64,000 bases of DNA from JAAOIF01 sp965217125 (GTDB lineage: Bacteria > Pseudomonadota > Gammaproteobacteria > PS1 > Pseudothioglobaceae): the NCBI GenBank assembly GCA_965217125.1, contig OZ244244.1, positions 558,001 through 622,000 of the forward strand, in the 5' to 3' direction. Shown here piece after piece: positions 1-9,818 of the stretch; the stretch's first letter is position 1, and each line of letters opens with the position of its first letter. The notes beneath the pieces are model-generated. The model saw only the letters and a list, made by a program, of their open reading frames with translations, searched no databases and was not told where the DNA came from. A program made the translations under genes and the position numbers.

Positions 1-2659
1 CAATAGATGTTCTAGCATAAAATGCATTTAATTCTGACTGAAAACTCTGTAAAGAAAGAGGATCTAATTCATTTCTTTTGAGAATAATAGCGTCTTTGTA
101 ATTATCATATTCATCAGAAGTTAAATTTTCTACTTTATTTGCTCCATAATCAACGGCATTTAAATAAGTTACAGCAGTACCATTATTAACTCCAAATTGG
201 TCAGAACCAGAATCACCATAATGTGTAACAGTTACAGAATTTTGACCTAACGCTTCTAATTGATTTATTCTTTCTATTCTTAATGCTGCTAATGCTTTTT
301 CAGGATTTAGTAAACCCCATATTGCTTGAATAGTTTCAAGATAAACAGTTTGAAATTGATTATTATTTAAAGCGCTTAGAGTTATAAAACTACTAATAAG
401 ATCTATCTTTACATAAACGGTTGATATATTAAGATTTGTATCACCAATCCATATTTGATCAGTTAGTACATCTAGGGAAACACTATAATTTGAAAATTCC
501 GCTGTTTTTAATACATCAAGATGATCACCAGAATCTCCAGCTCCATTAGCAGCATTAATTAGTTCTGTTGGAAGTCCAGTTGGGGGAGTATCAGCAGCAT
601 AAATATCAATTATTTTTTGTTCAAATGCTGTAACAGCAGGATACAATAAATCCCATTTAGCTTGAACAACTTCAAGATATATTGCTTTATAATCACCAGA
701 GGATAAACCGTTGTAAGTTACATCAACACTATTTCCATCAAAAGATACTACAAATTTAGTATCTGCTGTACTCCAAGTAACTGATACATTATTAAAGCTA
801 TTCAAAGAACTTACAATATAATCTCCTCTGGGAGAAGTTCCTGTTTTACTATTTACTTCTGCAAGTAATGCAGGATAATCATTAATATCATCAGGGCGAT
901 TATTTCCATCAGCAAATATAGCAGCAAGTTCTGTAGCAGCAGTTGCAACTACTTGATCAGCTATCAATTTAGCTTTTAATTCAGCAAATCTAGCGTTAAA
1001 TATTGATTGTGGAATTACTCCAAAATCAGCAAATACACCGAATACGAAATTTGTTGTATTCCCATCTTGTGTGTAAGCTACAAAAAGTTGACTACTAGCA
1101 TCGTTTATTGAAATCGAAGTAACACCATAAAGACCATTAAGCTCATTAATTTTTAATTCATTAGCTGCTTTAGTTTCAGCAGGAGTTAAATAGTTAGGAT
1201 GTAATATATCCCATTTTGCTTGAATAGTTTGGAAATAAATATCTTTAAAAACGGAAAGAGTGCCAAGCGAAACAGCACTTCCACTTGATAAATCTTGAAG
1301 AACATTAATAGTAGTTTCACCTGATTTTGCTACATTAAATGACTTAGGACTAGTATTACTTGTGTAAGTTACTGTAACTTCGTTAAGATTTGTTAATGAA
1401 TTTACAATATGTTGTGCTCTTTCAGTTTGACCTGAAATACCATCTGCTTCTGCATCTAATGCAGAATAATCAGCAAGAGCAGTTGGAGGAGTTCCTAAAG
1501 CAAATATAGCAATAAGTTCTTCTGCAGCAGCTGTAGAATCAACATCATTGGTAACAGTGTAGATAAAAGTTCCAGTAGCAACGTTCTTAACTTTAACCCC
1601 CTGAATATATGTGATGTTAAATATTTCCACAGTAGTTCCACTATCTGCGGTATCACCATCACCGTTTTTATCTCCAACATTAGACTCAAAGAATGTTGCA
1701 GTTACAGTTCCAGCTGCAGTGCCATAAGTAATATATGATCTGTATTCAAGTACTTTAGCAATAACTGCGTCATAAAGAGCTATAAAACCTGCTGGATCCA
1801 TTCCATTCCAAGTAGTTGATGAACCAGCATAATCTTTTGTGTAAAAATCAACATTAGGTAGTGTTGAGCCTGGAATGAACCAAATAACTCGTCCGTAATC
1901 CCCATCAGTATCATCACCAACTGAAGTAGTTACACCTCCAGTGGTATCAACTGATCCACCAGATTGCGAGTAGTAATCGATTATGTCTTTTCTACTAGTA
2001 TTATTAGGATTGGTAACAGTGTAGATAATTTCAACAGAAACTCTTTTAGATGTATCAACTTCAACCCCATCAATTAATTCTGTAATAAAATGCTCAATAT
2101 AAGTTCCAGAGTCTAAGATATCATTATCATTGTTTACATCTCTAACATTATTATAATAGGTTGCACCAGCACCATTAATATAATATTCACTAAAACCTCC
2201 AGCTGCAGTAGCAGTTCCATTTGTAATTGCATCAGAGCTATTAATATATCGGTCTAAATAAGCCTTCAAATTTATGGTTGTTTTTTTGTCATCAGGTGCA
2301 TTACTAGAAATGGTAGTATGTAAATTGTTAGCATTAGAGTTTAGTAAATATTTAAAGATAACTAATCCATCATTAGAGGCATTAGTAGTCCCATTGCCAT
2401 CAACATCTAAAATAGTCCCTGCACCATCTAAATAAGCTTTCAACTGTGCGGTTGTTTTTCTGTCATCAGCTGCATTACTAGAAATGGTAGTATGTAAATT
2501 GTTAGCATTAGAGTTTAGTAAATATTTAAAGATAACTAATCCATCGTTAGAGGCATTAATAGTCCCATTGCCATCAACATCTAAGGAAAAAGCTGCAACA
2601 GCATTAACATTAACTAAGGCTGATAGGGTTAATAGTAGTGTTAAGATTATTTTTTTCAT
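1..2659 (-). CDS. Large secreted protein with dockerin-like repeats, copy 1 (C-terminus beyond window)
   Basis: I read this frame through by eye from the ATG at 2659 to base 2 and found no stop, so it is an intact gene cut by the window edge (at least 886 codons). The N-terminus is a signal peptide (MKKIILTLLL, then hydrophobic, small residues near position 23), so the product is exported. Two ~55-residue repeats follow, each starting with a calcium-loop pattern (LDVDGNG) and containing DGLVIFKYLL; this resembles dockerin or EF-hand-like repeats of bacterial exoproteins. The rest is built of degenerate ~75-100-residue modules, many ending in a motif like ETIQAKWDLLxP. It is a tandem paralogue of the next gene, with which it shares the first ~130 residues almost exactly. 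No enzymatic domain is recognised; adhesion, surface or toxin-like roles are guesses. Confidence 0.8.
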   Translation of the reverse strand, partial: MKKIILTLLLTLSALVNVNAVAAFSLDVDGNGTINASNDGLVIFKYLLNSNANNLHTTISSNAADDRKTTAQLKAYLDGAGTILDVDGNGTTNASNDGLVIFKYLLNSNANNLHTTISSNAPDDKKTTINLKAYLDRYINSSDAITNGTATAAGGFSEYYINGAGATYYNNVRDVNNDNDILDSGTYIEHFITELIDGVEVDTSKRVSVEIIYTVTNPNNTSRKDIIDYYSQSGGSVDTTGGVTTSVGDDTDGDYGRVIWFIPGSTLPNVDFYTKDYAGSSTTWNGMDPAGFIALYDAVIAKVLEYRSYITYGTAAGTVTATFFESNVGDKNGDGDTADSGTTVEIFNITYIQGVKVKNVATGTFIYTVTNDVDSTAAAEELIAIFALGTPPTALADYSALDAEADGISGQTERAQHIVNSLTNLNEVTVTYTSNTSPKSFNVAKSGETTINVLQDLSSGSAVSLGTLSVFKDIYFQTIQAKWDILHPNYLTPAETKAANELKINELNGLYGVTSISINDASSQLFVAYTQDGNTTNFVFGVFADFGVIPQSIFNARFAELKAKLIADQVVATAATELAAIFADGNNRPDDINDYPALLAEVNSKTGTSPRGDYIVSSLNSFNNVSVTWSTADTKFVVSFDGNSVDVTYNGLSSGDYKAIYLEVVQAKWDLLYPAVTAFEQKIIDIYAADTPPTGLPTELINAANGAGDSGDHLDVLKTAEFSNYSVSLDVLTDQIWIGDTNLNISTVYVKIDLISSFITLSALNNNQFQTVYLETIQAIWGLLNPEKALAALRIERINQLEALGQNSVTVTHYGDSGSDQFGVNNGTAVTYLNAVDYGANKVENLTSDEYDNYKDAIILKRNELDPLSLQSFQSELNAFYARTSI

Positions 2660-2700
2660 GATAAGTTAGTGGTAGTTAAGATAACTTTCTATTTTATAGC

Positions 2701-2716
2701 ATTATTTATAAATAAT
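2701..2716. promoter_or_regulatory. 16-bp perfect AT palindrome upstream of copy 1
   Basis: ATTATTTATAAATAAT is its own reverse complement and lies 42 bp upstream of the start codon at 2659, just upstream of a TATAAA-like -10 on the minus strand. The same palindrome at the same distance precedes copy 2 (6511-6526). It could be a regulator-binding site or simply part of the duplicated upstream DNA. Confidence 0.35.
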
Positions 2717-2778
2717 AAAGTTTTTTTTAAATAATGGCGGCGCTGCCCTTTTATTGTTATTTTCCATTTTATTTGTTA

Positions 2779-2810
2779 GTTAAGCTCGGGGAATCAAACC
2801 CCGGCTTAAC
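2779..2810 (-). terminator. Strong hairpin downstream of copy 2
   Basis: The arms 2779-2791 (gttaagctcgggg) and 2799-2810 (ccccggcttaac) pair over 12 bp with one bulged T and a 7-nt loop. It lies 24 bp past the stop codon of the gene ending at 2834. No clear U-run follows on either strand, so a terminator or 3'-end stabiliser is probable but not certain. Confidence 0.45.
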
Positions 2811-2833
2811 CGTTACTTAATTATTTAATTTGA

Positions 2834-5800
2834 TTAATTTCCTAGTAAAGTATCAATTGAAAATTTATACACACCAACAAAGCTAATCCATTCTTGGAGA
2901 GTTAATAACTCAACAAGAGCATTACCATACAATAAAGTTGTAACAGCTGTGCCCTGGTTTCCAATTTGAGCAGCACGATATTCATCACTTCCATTATTAT
3001 GTTTCCCTTTATAGAAATCCGCACCCTGTGCATGAGTATAAGCTTCTAACCAGTCTTCTCTAGCATCTCTTAAAACAGCATCAGATTGATGTGATAAGAT
3101 CCAAACATTCCACATTATATGATATGTCATGCGTCTAATATTAGACGCACTTAATTGGTTTAATTGCCAAAGACCATTAGGACCAAGATATGCATTATCA
3201 GTAATAGGTATATCGTAAAAACCATTACCAGTACCTACGTTTGATGTAACTAAAATATTAGAATCTTGATACCATGTTATATGAGAAGCACCACCCTTGT
3301 AAGTTACACCACTTGCAAGGTTCGTTAAAAACTCTTCTATAATATCATTATCATTACTAGCATGTACTAAATTTGCAGCAGTTGCTAATGCTGTTGAAAG
3401 TTGGTTACCATAACCAGCACCTCCATCTATATCATCAATAAACTGTCTAGCATAAAATGTATCTAACTCTGATTGGAAATTCACTAAAGCAGAAGGATCA
3501 TATAGATCTCTTTGAGCAATAATAGCAGCTTTGTAATTGCCATATTGAGTAGCATTTTGATTTTCTACTAGTCCTGGTCCATAAACATCAGCATTAATAA
3601 AGGTCTGATTTGGATTTTTAGTAATACTAAATGTATCATTACCATTAGATAATTCGTGATGTACAACAGCTATACCATTTTTATCTAATGCTGCTAATTC
3701 ATTTATTCTTGTTGTTCTTAATGCAGCAAGTGCAGCAGCAGTAATTAACTCATCACGGTGTGTAATAATAGCATTTTTATAATTACCATAAACTTCAGTA
3801 GTTAAATCTTCTATCTTTCCATTTCCATTTCCGTAGTCATCAACAAGAAAGTATAAACCAGCACTTTTGTCAGTACCAGGATATACAAGAGTTGAAAGAG
3901 CATCATTAGCAACTTCAACATTTACACCATCTTTATCTAATCCTTCTAAGTCAGCTATTCTTTCTGCTCTTAATGCAGCAGCTATTTCTTCAGGAGTTAG
4001 AATATGATCAGTTAATTTATTGTACAATCTCTCTCTGTAAGTTTCAAACTGTTCTGGAGTATAATATGAAAGATCACCTCGAACTTCTCCATCAGTGGTT
4101 GAAGTTGGATTAGTAGCACTAAAATAGTATAATGCTTGAGCAACTCCATTTAAGTCCCATGTTAGATAAACAGTAGCAATCGAAAGATTATTTGAATTTG
4201 CTAGTTTTACAGTAAGGTTAGAAATCCCTTCAATAGAGTTGTAAGCTGTTAAAACAGCTGCTCTATCAGCGTGAGAAGTAGGAGCAACATAATTAGGATG
4301 TTCTAAATGCCATATTGCCAAGACAATTTTGAAAGTAAAATCACTAAATGCTTGCCCTGACATTCCAGCAAAGGCTCCTGCATCAGTAGTTACAAATACA
4401 GCTGGATCTAAGGAAGCATTATTATTATCTCTTATTTCAATTTCAGCCCCAGTTCCAGTTGCAGTATCATATCCATTACTTGTGAGATATAATGAAGAAC
4501 TAAGTCTATTTATGAAAGTATCTCTAACAGTTCCTTCTTGAGCAACTGCTTGTGCATCTGTATCAATAACGCTTCCACTAGCGTATGCAGTTGGAGGAGT
4601 ATCGGCAGCATAAATATCCGCAACCTCACTTTCAACAGTGGGTCCAGCAGGATTTCCTAATCCATCACGCTTTGTAATAATCTCAGCTTTCAAATCATTG
4701 TATTGATCTACAGTTAAAGTTTCTACATTACCAATAGCGGTAACCACTTCATTCTCTGTTACGCTAACTATTGCAAATTCATCAGGATTAGTTCCAATGA
4801 AGCTAACAATAACACCTGTGATATCTAAATCATCAAGTTCATTTATTCTTAATGTTCTTAATTCAGCAGGAGTTAAAGCAGGATGTAATATATCCCATTT
4901 TGCTTGAATAGTTTGGAAATAAATATCTTTAAAAACGGAAAGAGTATCAAGCGAAACAGCACCTCCACTTGATGAATCTTGAAGAACATTAATAGTAGTT
5001 TCACCTGCTTTTGCTACATTAAATGATTTAGGAGTAGTGTTAATTGTGTAAGTTACTGTAACTCCGTTAAGATTTGTTAATGAATTTACAATATGTTGTG
5101 CTCTTTCAGTTTGTAAAATACCATTTGCTTCTGCATCTAATGCAGGATAATCAACAAGAGCAGTTGGAGAAGTTGCTAAAGCAAATATAGCAACAAGCTC
5201 TTCAGCAGCAGTTGGAGAATTTACTAAATCCCATACTGCTTGAATAGTTTCAAGAAAATATCCTTGAAATTCATCATCATCTAAAGAAAGACGGAATGTT
5301 GTGAAATCACCAGGAAGTTGTATTCTTGCATAAACAGTTGATATTAAAATATCTGTATCAATAACCAATATTTGTTTATTTGTTTCACTATGGTAAATTC
5401 TATAATTAGAAAATCCCGCAGTTTGTAATACCTCTATATGTTCTTGATCATTAAGACCACCAGCTGCATTAGCAGCAGCAATTTGTTCTGCTGTAAGTTC
5501 AGTAGGTCTATCCCCTGAATATAAATCAGCATTAGGATTTACTAAATCCCATATTGTTTGGATAATTTCAAGAAAAAGTGCTTGAAATTCATCATCATTC
5601 AAAGATTCTCGTGTATTAACAAAGTCACTAGCAAGATCTATAGTTGCATAGGCTGAAATAGTAATATCTGTATCAGCAATATATACTTTCTTCTGTGATG
5701 AAACTAAGTTAACACGATAATTTGAAAATTGTGCCATCCTCAATACATCCTCATGATCATTATCAGATACAGCTCCATTAGCAGCAGCAATTTGTTCCGC

Positions 5801-6469
5801 TGTAAGTTCAGTAGGTCTATCCCCTGAATACAAGTTAGGATCAACATCATTAGTAACATTGTAGTCAGTTTCAATAAGTATTCTTTTAGATGTATCAACT
5901 TCGACCCCATCAATTAATTCTGTAATAAAAGTCTTAACATAAGTTCCATCATCTAAGTCATCACCATCCCCGTTTTGATCTCCAACACCAGAATCAGATT
6001 CCTTAAAAGTTCCAGTTACAGTAGCAGTTCCAGTAGTAATTACAGCGGAGCTAATATATTGGTCTAAATAAGCCTTTAAATTTATGGTTGTTGTTTTGCT
6101 ACCAGGTGCATTACTAGCAATAGTAGTATGTAAATTGTTAGCATTAGAGTTTAGTAAATATTTAAAGACAATCAAGCCATCATTAGAGGCATTAGTAGTC
6201 CCGTTGCCATCAATATCTAAAATATCTCCTGAATTATCTAAATAAGCCTTCAACTGTGCGGTTGTTTTTCTGTCATCAGCTGCATTACTAGAAATGGTAG
6301 TATGTAAATTGTTAGCATTAGAGTTTAGTAAATATTTAAAGATAATCAAGCCATCATTAGAGGCGTTAATAGTCCCATTGCCATCAATATCTAAGGAAAA
6401 AGCTGCAACAGCATTAACATTAACTAAGGCTGAGAGGGTTAATAGTAGTGTTAGGATTATTTTTTTCAT
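2834..6469 (-). CDS. Large secreted protein with dockerin-like repeats, copy 2
   Basis: This 1211-residue protein has a signal peptide (about residues 1-23), then two dockerin-like repeats with calcium-loop patterns at about 27-39 (DIDGNGTINASND) and 83-95, and a third acidic loop (DQNGDGDDLDDG) near 165-180. The remainder is a chain of degenerate modules. One type contains the phrase YSGDRPTELTAEQIAAAN and ends in ETIQAVWDLVN; another type begins like RINELAALDKNGI and ends in YKNAIITHRDEL. Neighbouring modules match closely, which suggests growth by internal duplication. The whole gene, including ~70 bp of upstream DNA, is duplicated in tandem (copy 1). No catalytic domain is visible. An exported calcium-binding structural, adhesive or host-interaction protein is a reasonable inference only. 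Confidence 0.85.
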   Translation of the reverse strand: MKKIILTLLLTLSALVNVNAVAAFSLDIDGNGTINASNDGLIIFKYLLNSNANNLHTTISSNAADDRKTTAQLKAYLDNSGDILDIDGNGTTNASNDGLIVFKYLLNSNANNLHTTIASNAPGSKTTTINLKAYLDQYISSAVITTGTATVTGTFKESDSGVGDQNGDGDDLDDGTYVKTFITELIDGVEVDTSKRILIETDYNVTNDVDPNLYSGDRPTELTAEQIAAANGAVSDNDHEDVLRMAQFSNYRVNLVSSQKKVYIADTDITISAYATIDLASDFVNTRESLNDDEFQALFLEIIQTIWDLVNPNADLYSGDRPTELTAEQIAAANAAGGLNDQEHIEVLQTAGFSNYRIYHSETNKQILVIDTDILISTVYARIQLPGDFTTFRLSLDDDEFQGYFLETIQAVWDLVNSPTAAEELVAIFALATSPTALVDYPALDAEANGILQTERAQHIVNSLTNLNGVTVTYTINTTPKSFNVAKAGETTINVLQDSSSGGAVSLDTLSVFKDIYFQTIQAKWDILHPALTPAELRTLRINELDDLDITGVIVSFIGTNPDEFAIVSVTENEVVTAIGNVETLTVDQYNDLKAEIITKRDGLGNPAGPTVESEVADIYAADTPPTAYASGSVIDTDAQAVAQEGTVRDTFINRLSSSLYLTSNGYDTATGTGAEIEIRDNNNASLDPAVFVTTDAGAFAGMSGQAFSDFTFKIVLAIWHLEHPNYVAPTSHADRAAVLTAYNSIEGISNLTVKLANSNNLSIATVYLTWDLNGVAQALYYFSATNPTSTTDGEVRGDLSYYTPEQFETYRERLYNKLTDHILTPEEIAAALRAERIADLEGLDKDGVNVEVANDALSTLVYPGTDKSAGLYFLVDDYGNGNGKIEDLTTEVYGNYKNAIITHRDELITAAALAALRTTRINELAALDKNGIAVVHHELSNGNDTFSITKNPNQTFINADVYGPGLVENQNATQYGNYKAAIIAQRDLYDPSALVNFQSELDTFYARQFIDDIDGGAGYGNQLSTALATAANLVHASNDNDIIEEFLTNLASGVTYKGGASHITWYQDSNILVTSNVGTGNGFYDIPITDNAYLGPNGLWQLNQLSASNIRRMTYHIMWNVWILSHQSDAVLRDAREDWLEAYTHAQGADFYKGKHNNGSDEYRAAQIGNQGTAVTTLLYGNALVELLTLQEWISFVGVYKFSIDTLLGN

Positions 6470-6510
6470 GATAAGTTAGTGGTAGTTAAGATAACTTTCT
6501 ATTTTATACC

Positions 6511-6526
6511 ATTATTTATAAATAAT
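6511..6526. promoter_or_regulatory. 16-bp perfect AT palindrome upstream of copy 2
   Basis: This is the same palindrome as at 2701-2716, 42 bp upstream of the start at 6469. It sits in the divergent region between this gene and mobA-mobB (start 6584). Upstream identity between the two copies stops near 2731 and 6541. Confidence 0.35.
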
Positions 6527-6583
6527 AAAGTTTTTTTTAAAATAGTATAAAATAACCCGTCATACAAGGGCATAACTTAAAAT

Positions 6584-7684
6584 ATGACAATTAAAAACAA
6601 TGAAATAACAGCAGTGATTCTTGCTGGCGGGCAATCAAGGCGAATGTATGGGCAGGATAAGGGTTTAATACAGCTGAATAAAAAACCATTAATTCAGTCT
6701 GTGATTGACATATTAGATGGCGAGGTAGATAGGATTTTGATTAATGCTAACCGTAGCCAAAAACGCTATCAAACATTTACTAAAAATCCTATTATTAGTG
6801 ATGATAATAATGATTTTCAAGGACCTTTGGCTGGTTTTTCAGCTGCTATGAATGTGGCAAAAACTCCTTATTTATTAGTATTGCCTTGTGATTGCCCTAT
6901 GATTGGAAGGGAATTGTTAAATCATTTAAAAGCAGCATTAACAACTGATACACAAATCAGTGTGGCACACGATGGCAAAAGATTACAACCTACATTTGTG
7001 TTATTGAGAGTGGATTTATTGCCTAATTTGTTGCAATATCTTAAACAAGGCAATAGAAAAATAGATTTATGGTATCAACAACACAAAACCAAAACGGTGG
7101 ATTTTTCTAATTATCAACACTTTTTTGCCAATCTAAATAGGGCTGTTGATTATGCGTTATTTACTAAGGCTGATAAAGTCAAAAATGTAGCTATACTTGG
7201 TTTTTCAGCATTTAGCGGCACCGGGAAAACCACACTGCTTAGCAAAGTAATTGCGAATTTAGCCCAACATAAAATACGCATAGCCTATCTTAAACATGCG
7301 CACCATAATTTTGAAATTGATTATCAAGGCAAGGACAGTTATGAATGCTATCATGCAGGCGCACGGCAAGTATTGATTAGCTCTAATAAGCGTTTTGCTT
7401 TAATTAACCGTTATCAAAAAGAGTTAGATTTATGGGCTTTGGTTAATAAATTAGATTTAGATAATTTGGATTTAATTTTGGTTGAGGGTTTTAAAAATGA
7501 AAAATTCAAAAAAATTGAATTACAAAGAGCCGAATTACGCCGCCCTAATTTGTTTGTAAATGATGCGGATATATTTGCAGTTGCTACCGACAGCCCTAAT
7601 ATACAATGCGATCGGGTGCTATTAGATATTAACAATACTGAGCAGATAAGTGATTTTGTTCGCTGCTATGCAAAAAACAGTTAG
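6584..7684 (+). CDS. mobAB: MobA-MobB fusion: molybdenum cofactor guanylyltransferase / Mo cofactor GTPase
   Basis: A 366-residue fusion. Residues 1 to ~190 are MobA, which attaches GMP to molybdopterin; the nucleotide-binding motif LAGGQSRRMYGQDKG is at 13-27. Residues ~200-366 are MobB, a P-loop GTPase-like partner, with GFSAFSGTGKTT at about 206-217. The product supplies bis-MGD cofactor to enzymes such as formate dehydrogenase. It is first in a same-strand cluster with moeA, fdhD and a tungstate-binding protein gene, and divergent from the large secreted-protein gene. MobA and MobB are usually separate proteins, though fusions are known. The domain assignment is firm. Confidence 0.93.
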   Translation: MTIKNNEITAVILAGGQSRRMYGQDKGLIQLNKKPLIQSVIDILDGEVDRILINANRSQKRYQTFTKNPIISDDNNDFQGPLAGFSAAMNVAKTPYLLVLPCDCPMIGRELLNHLKAALTTDTQISVAHDGKRLQPTFVLLRVDLLPNLLQYLKQGNRKIDLWYQQHKTKTVDFSNYQHFFANLNRAVDYALFTKADKVKNVAILGFSAFSGTGKTTLLSKVIANLAQHKIRIAYLKHAHHNFEIDYQGKDSYECYHAGARQVLISSNKRFALINRYQKELDLWALVNKLDLDNLDLILVEGFKNEKFKKIELQRAELRRPNLFVNDADIFAVATDSPNIQCDRVLLDINNTEQISDFVRCYAKNS

Positions 7685-7757
7685 GATGAAGAATAAATGA
7701 TTTTTTGTGAGACTTAATGTAGATTATAATAATTTTTTTTTAATATTATACAAAAAA

Positions 7758-8990
7758 ATGGACAGTTGTTTAAATAAAAACGAGTCAGCTATTACCCTTA
7801 ATCAAGCAAAAGATAGGTGTTTTGCTAGCATTAAAAAAACCTTATCTGCAGAAAAACTAACCCTTCGTTCAGCATTAAATAGGGTTATTGCGCAGGATAT
7901 TATTGCCCCTATTGATGTGCCGGCCTATATGAATTCTGCGATGGATGGTTATGCCTTGCGTAAGGCTGATATTAAAAATGCGCCAGCTTTTGATATTATT
8001 GACACGGCTTATGCTGGCAAACAGAGCCATAAAAAAATAGCAAAAAATCAGTGTATTCAAGTGATGACAGGCGCTATTATTCCAAAGAATTGCGATATTG
8101 TCATTCCTCAAGAGTTTGTTAGCAAACAAGATGAGAAAATTATTATTGATGAATATACGGGCGGTGAAAATATTCGTTTTGCTGGCGAAGATTTAGCCAA
8201 AGATGCCGTTGTGTTTGAAAAAGGGCGTTTATTAAATGCCGCTGATTTAGGATTATTGGCCTCATTAGGCATTAGCGAATTAAGTGTTTGGCGTAAGTTA
8301 CGCATAGCTTTTCTCTCAACAGGCGATGAATTGCGTAGTTTGGGCGAGCCTTTAAAAATAGGGCAGATATATGATAGTAATCGTTATACTTTATTTGCTA
8401 TGCTTAGCGCCTTAAATGTTGATTTATTGGATATGGGTGTTATTAAAGATGATTATGCCTCGCTAAGCACTGCTTTTATTCAAGCAGCACAATGCGCCGA
8501 TATAGTTATTAGCACAGGCGGAGTCTCGGTTGGGCAAGCTGATTTTGTCAAACAAGTATTAAACGATATAGGAACGGTTGATTTTTGGAAATTAGCCATA
8601 AAACCTGGCCGACCGCTTACTTATGGCACAATTAATAATGCTTATTTTTTTGGTTTGCCCGGTAATCCAGTGGCAGTTATGGTTACTTTTTACCAAATTG
8701 TGCAACCTTTTTTAAAAAAAATAATGGGGCAGACGCAAAATATTAAACCTTTATTAGTCAATGCTATTAGTGTTAGCGAAATCTTTAAAGCCTCTGCAAG
8801 AACCGAATTTATCCGTGCTCAATTTAGTAGCAATAATGGCGAATTAACGGTAAAAAAATTAAAAAAACAAGGCTCTGGTGTGCTCAGCTCAATGAGTTAT
8901 GCAAATTGTTTAATTGTTCTCACAGAAGAAAGCACCTCTGTTAAAAAAGGCGATATTGTGCAAATACAGCCTTTTTTTGCTTTAATTTAG
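7758..8990 (+). CDS. moeA: Molybdopterin molybdenumtransferase MoeA
   Basis: MoeA inserts molybdate (or tungstate) into adenylylated molybdopterin. Family motifs visible are NSAMDGYA in the N-terminal half, STGGVSVG in the central MogA-like domain, and GLPGNPVAV in the substrate region. The frame is open from a GTG at 7707, but I chose the ATG at 7758 (410 residues) because the extra 17 residues are low-complexity and lack family similarity, and 410 is normal for MoeA. It lies 73 bp after mobAB and 18 bp before fdhD, consistent with one operon. Confidence 0.93.
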   Translation: MDSCLNKNESAITLNQAKDRCFASIKKTLSAEKLTLRSALNRVIAQDIIAPIDVPAYMNSAMDGYALRKADIKNAPAFDIIDTAYAGKQSHKKIAKNQCIQVMTGAIIPKNCDIVIPQEFVSKQDEKIIIDEYTGGENIRFAGEDLAKDAVVFEKGRLLNAADLGLLASLGISELSVWRKLRIAFLSTGDELRSLGEPLKIGQIYDSNRYTLFAMLSALNVDLLDMGVIKDDYASLSTAFIQAAQCADIVISTGGVSVGQADFVKQVLNDIGTVDFWKLAIKPGRPLTYGTINNAYFFGLPGNPVAVMVTFYQIVQPFLKKIMGQTQNIKPLLVNAISVSEIFKASARTEFIRAQFSSNNGELTVKKLKKQGSGVLSSMSYANCLIVLTEESTSVKKGDIVQIQPFFALI

Positions 8991-9008
8991 CGACTATGTA
9001 AAAACATT

Positions 9009-9818
9009 ATGAGTATTATTATTAGCAATCAAGGGCTGTCGCCAACCTTTAAAACTCAGGTTACTAATGAGTTAAATCAACAATCTGAGGTTAATATAGT
9101 TGGGGAAAATCCGCTGACTATCTATATAGATGAACAAGAGATTGTAACCTTAATGACTTTAGGCACTCATCCTGAAGCACTGGTTTTGGGTTATCTTAAA
9201 AACCAGTATTTAATTAAATCAATGGACGAATTATCCAGCATTGAGGTTGATTGGAATCAAGAAAAGGCGTTTGTGGTTAGTAAAAATGGTATTAGTGATT
9301 TGAGCACAAAAATATCAAAACGCACCATCACTACAGGTTGTGGGCAAGGCACTATTTTTAGTTGTTCCATTGATAAAATTTATAATCTTCAATTGCCCAG
9401 TGCCGCAATTTCACAAACAACTGTCTATCGTTTGTTGGCAAATTTAAGCACGCACAACGATATTTATAAATCTGCGGGTGCGGTGCATAGTTGTGCCTTG
9501 TGTTGTAATGAAGAAGTGTTGATAGCGGTAGAAGATGTGGGTCGGCATAATGCGGCAGATATTATTTCTGGTTTGATGTGGTTGAATAATTTCCTCGAAA
9601 CTAATCAATATGTTTTTTATACCACAGGCAGAATTACTTCTGAAATTGTGATGAAAATAGCGCAGATGGGCATTCCTATCATTTTGTCTCGTTCTGGGGT
9701 AACGCAAATGGGTTTGGAAATTGCACAAAATATTGATATGATGATTATTGCCCGTGCTAAGGGCAAGCATTTTTTGTTATTTTCTGCTGCAGAAAGATTA
9801 TTATTTGAGAAAAACTAA
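9009..9818 (+). CDS. fdhD: Formate dehydrogenase accessory sulfurtransferase FdhD
   Basis: FdhD passes sulfur from the cysteine desulfurase to the bis-MGD cofactor of formate dehydrogenase. The 269-residue length and the motifs TTGCGQG (Cys111, the likely sulfur-carrying cysteine) , GAVHSCAL and EDVGRHNAAD are typical. Its stop overlaps the ATG of the next gene by one base, which suggests translational coupling. Its presence implies that the organism makes a Mo- or W-dependent formate dehydrogenase, but no such structural gene is in this window. Confidence 0.93.
   Translation: MSIIISNQGLSPTFKTQVTNELNQQSEVNIVGENPLTIYIDEQEIVTLMTLGTHPEALVLGYLKNQYLIKSMDELSSIEVDWNQEKAFVVSKNGISDLSTKISKRTITTGCGQGTIFSCSIDKIYNLQLPSAAISQTTVYRLLANLSTHNDIYKSAGAVHSCALCCNEEVLIAVEDVGRHNAADIISGLMWLNNFLETNQYVFYTTGRITSEIVMKIAQMGIPIILSRSGVTQMGLEIAQNIDMMIIARAKGKHFLLFSAAERLLFEKN

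Noticed and set aside
1495..1689. Minus-strand frame inside the first giant gene
   Set aside because: It is in a different frame from the long open frame running 2659 to the window edge; leucine-rich out-of-frame translation only.
4329..4541. Plus-strand frame inside the second giant gene
   Set aside because: Antisense shadow of a well-supported long gene.
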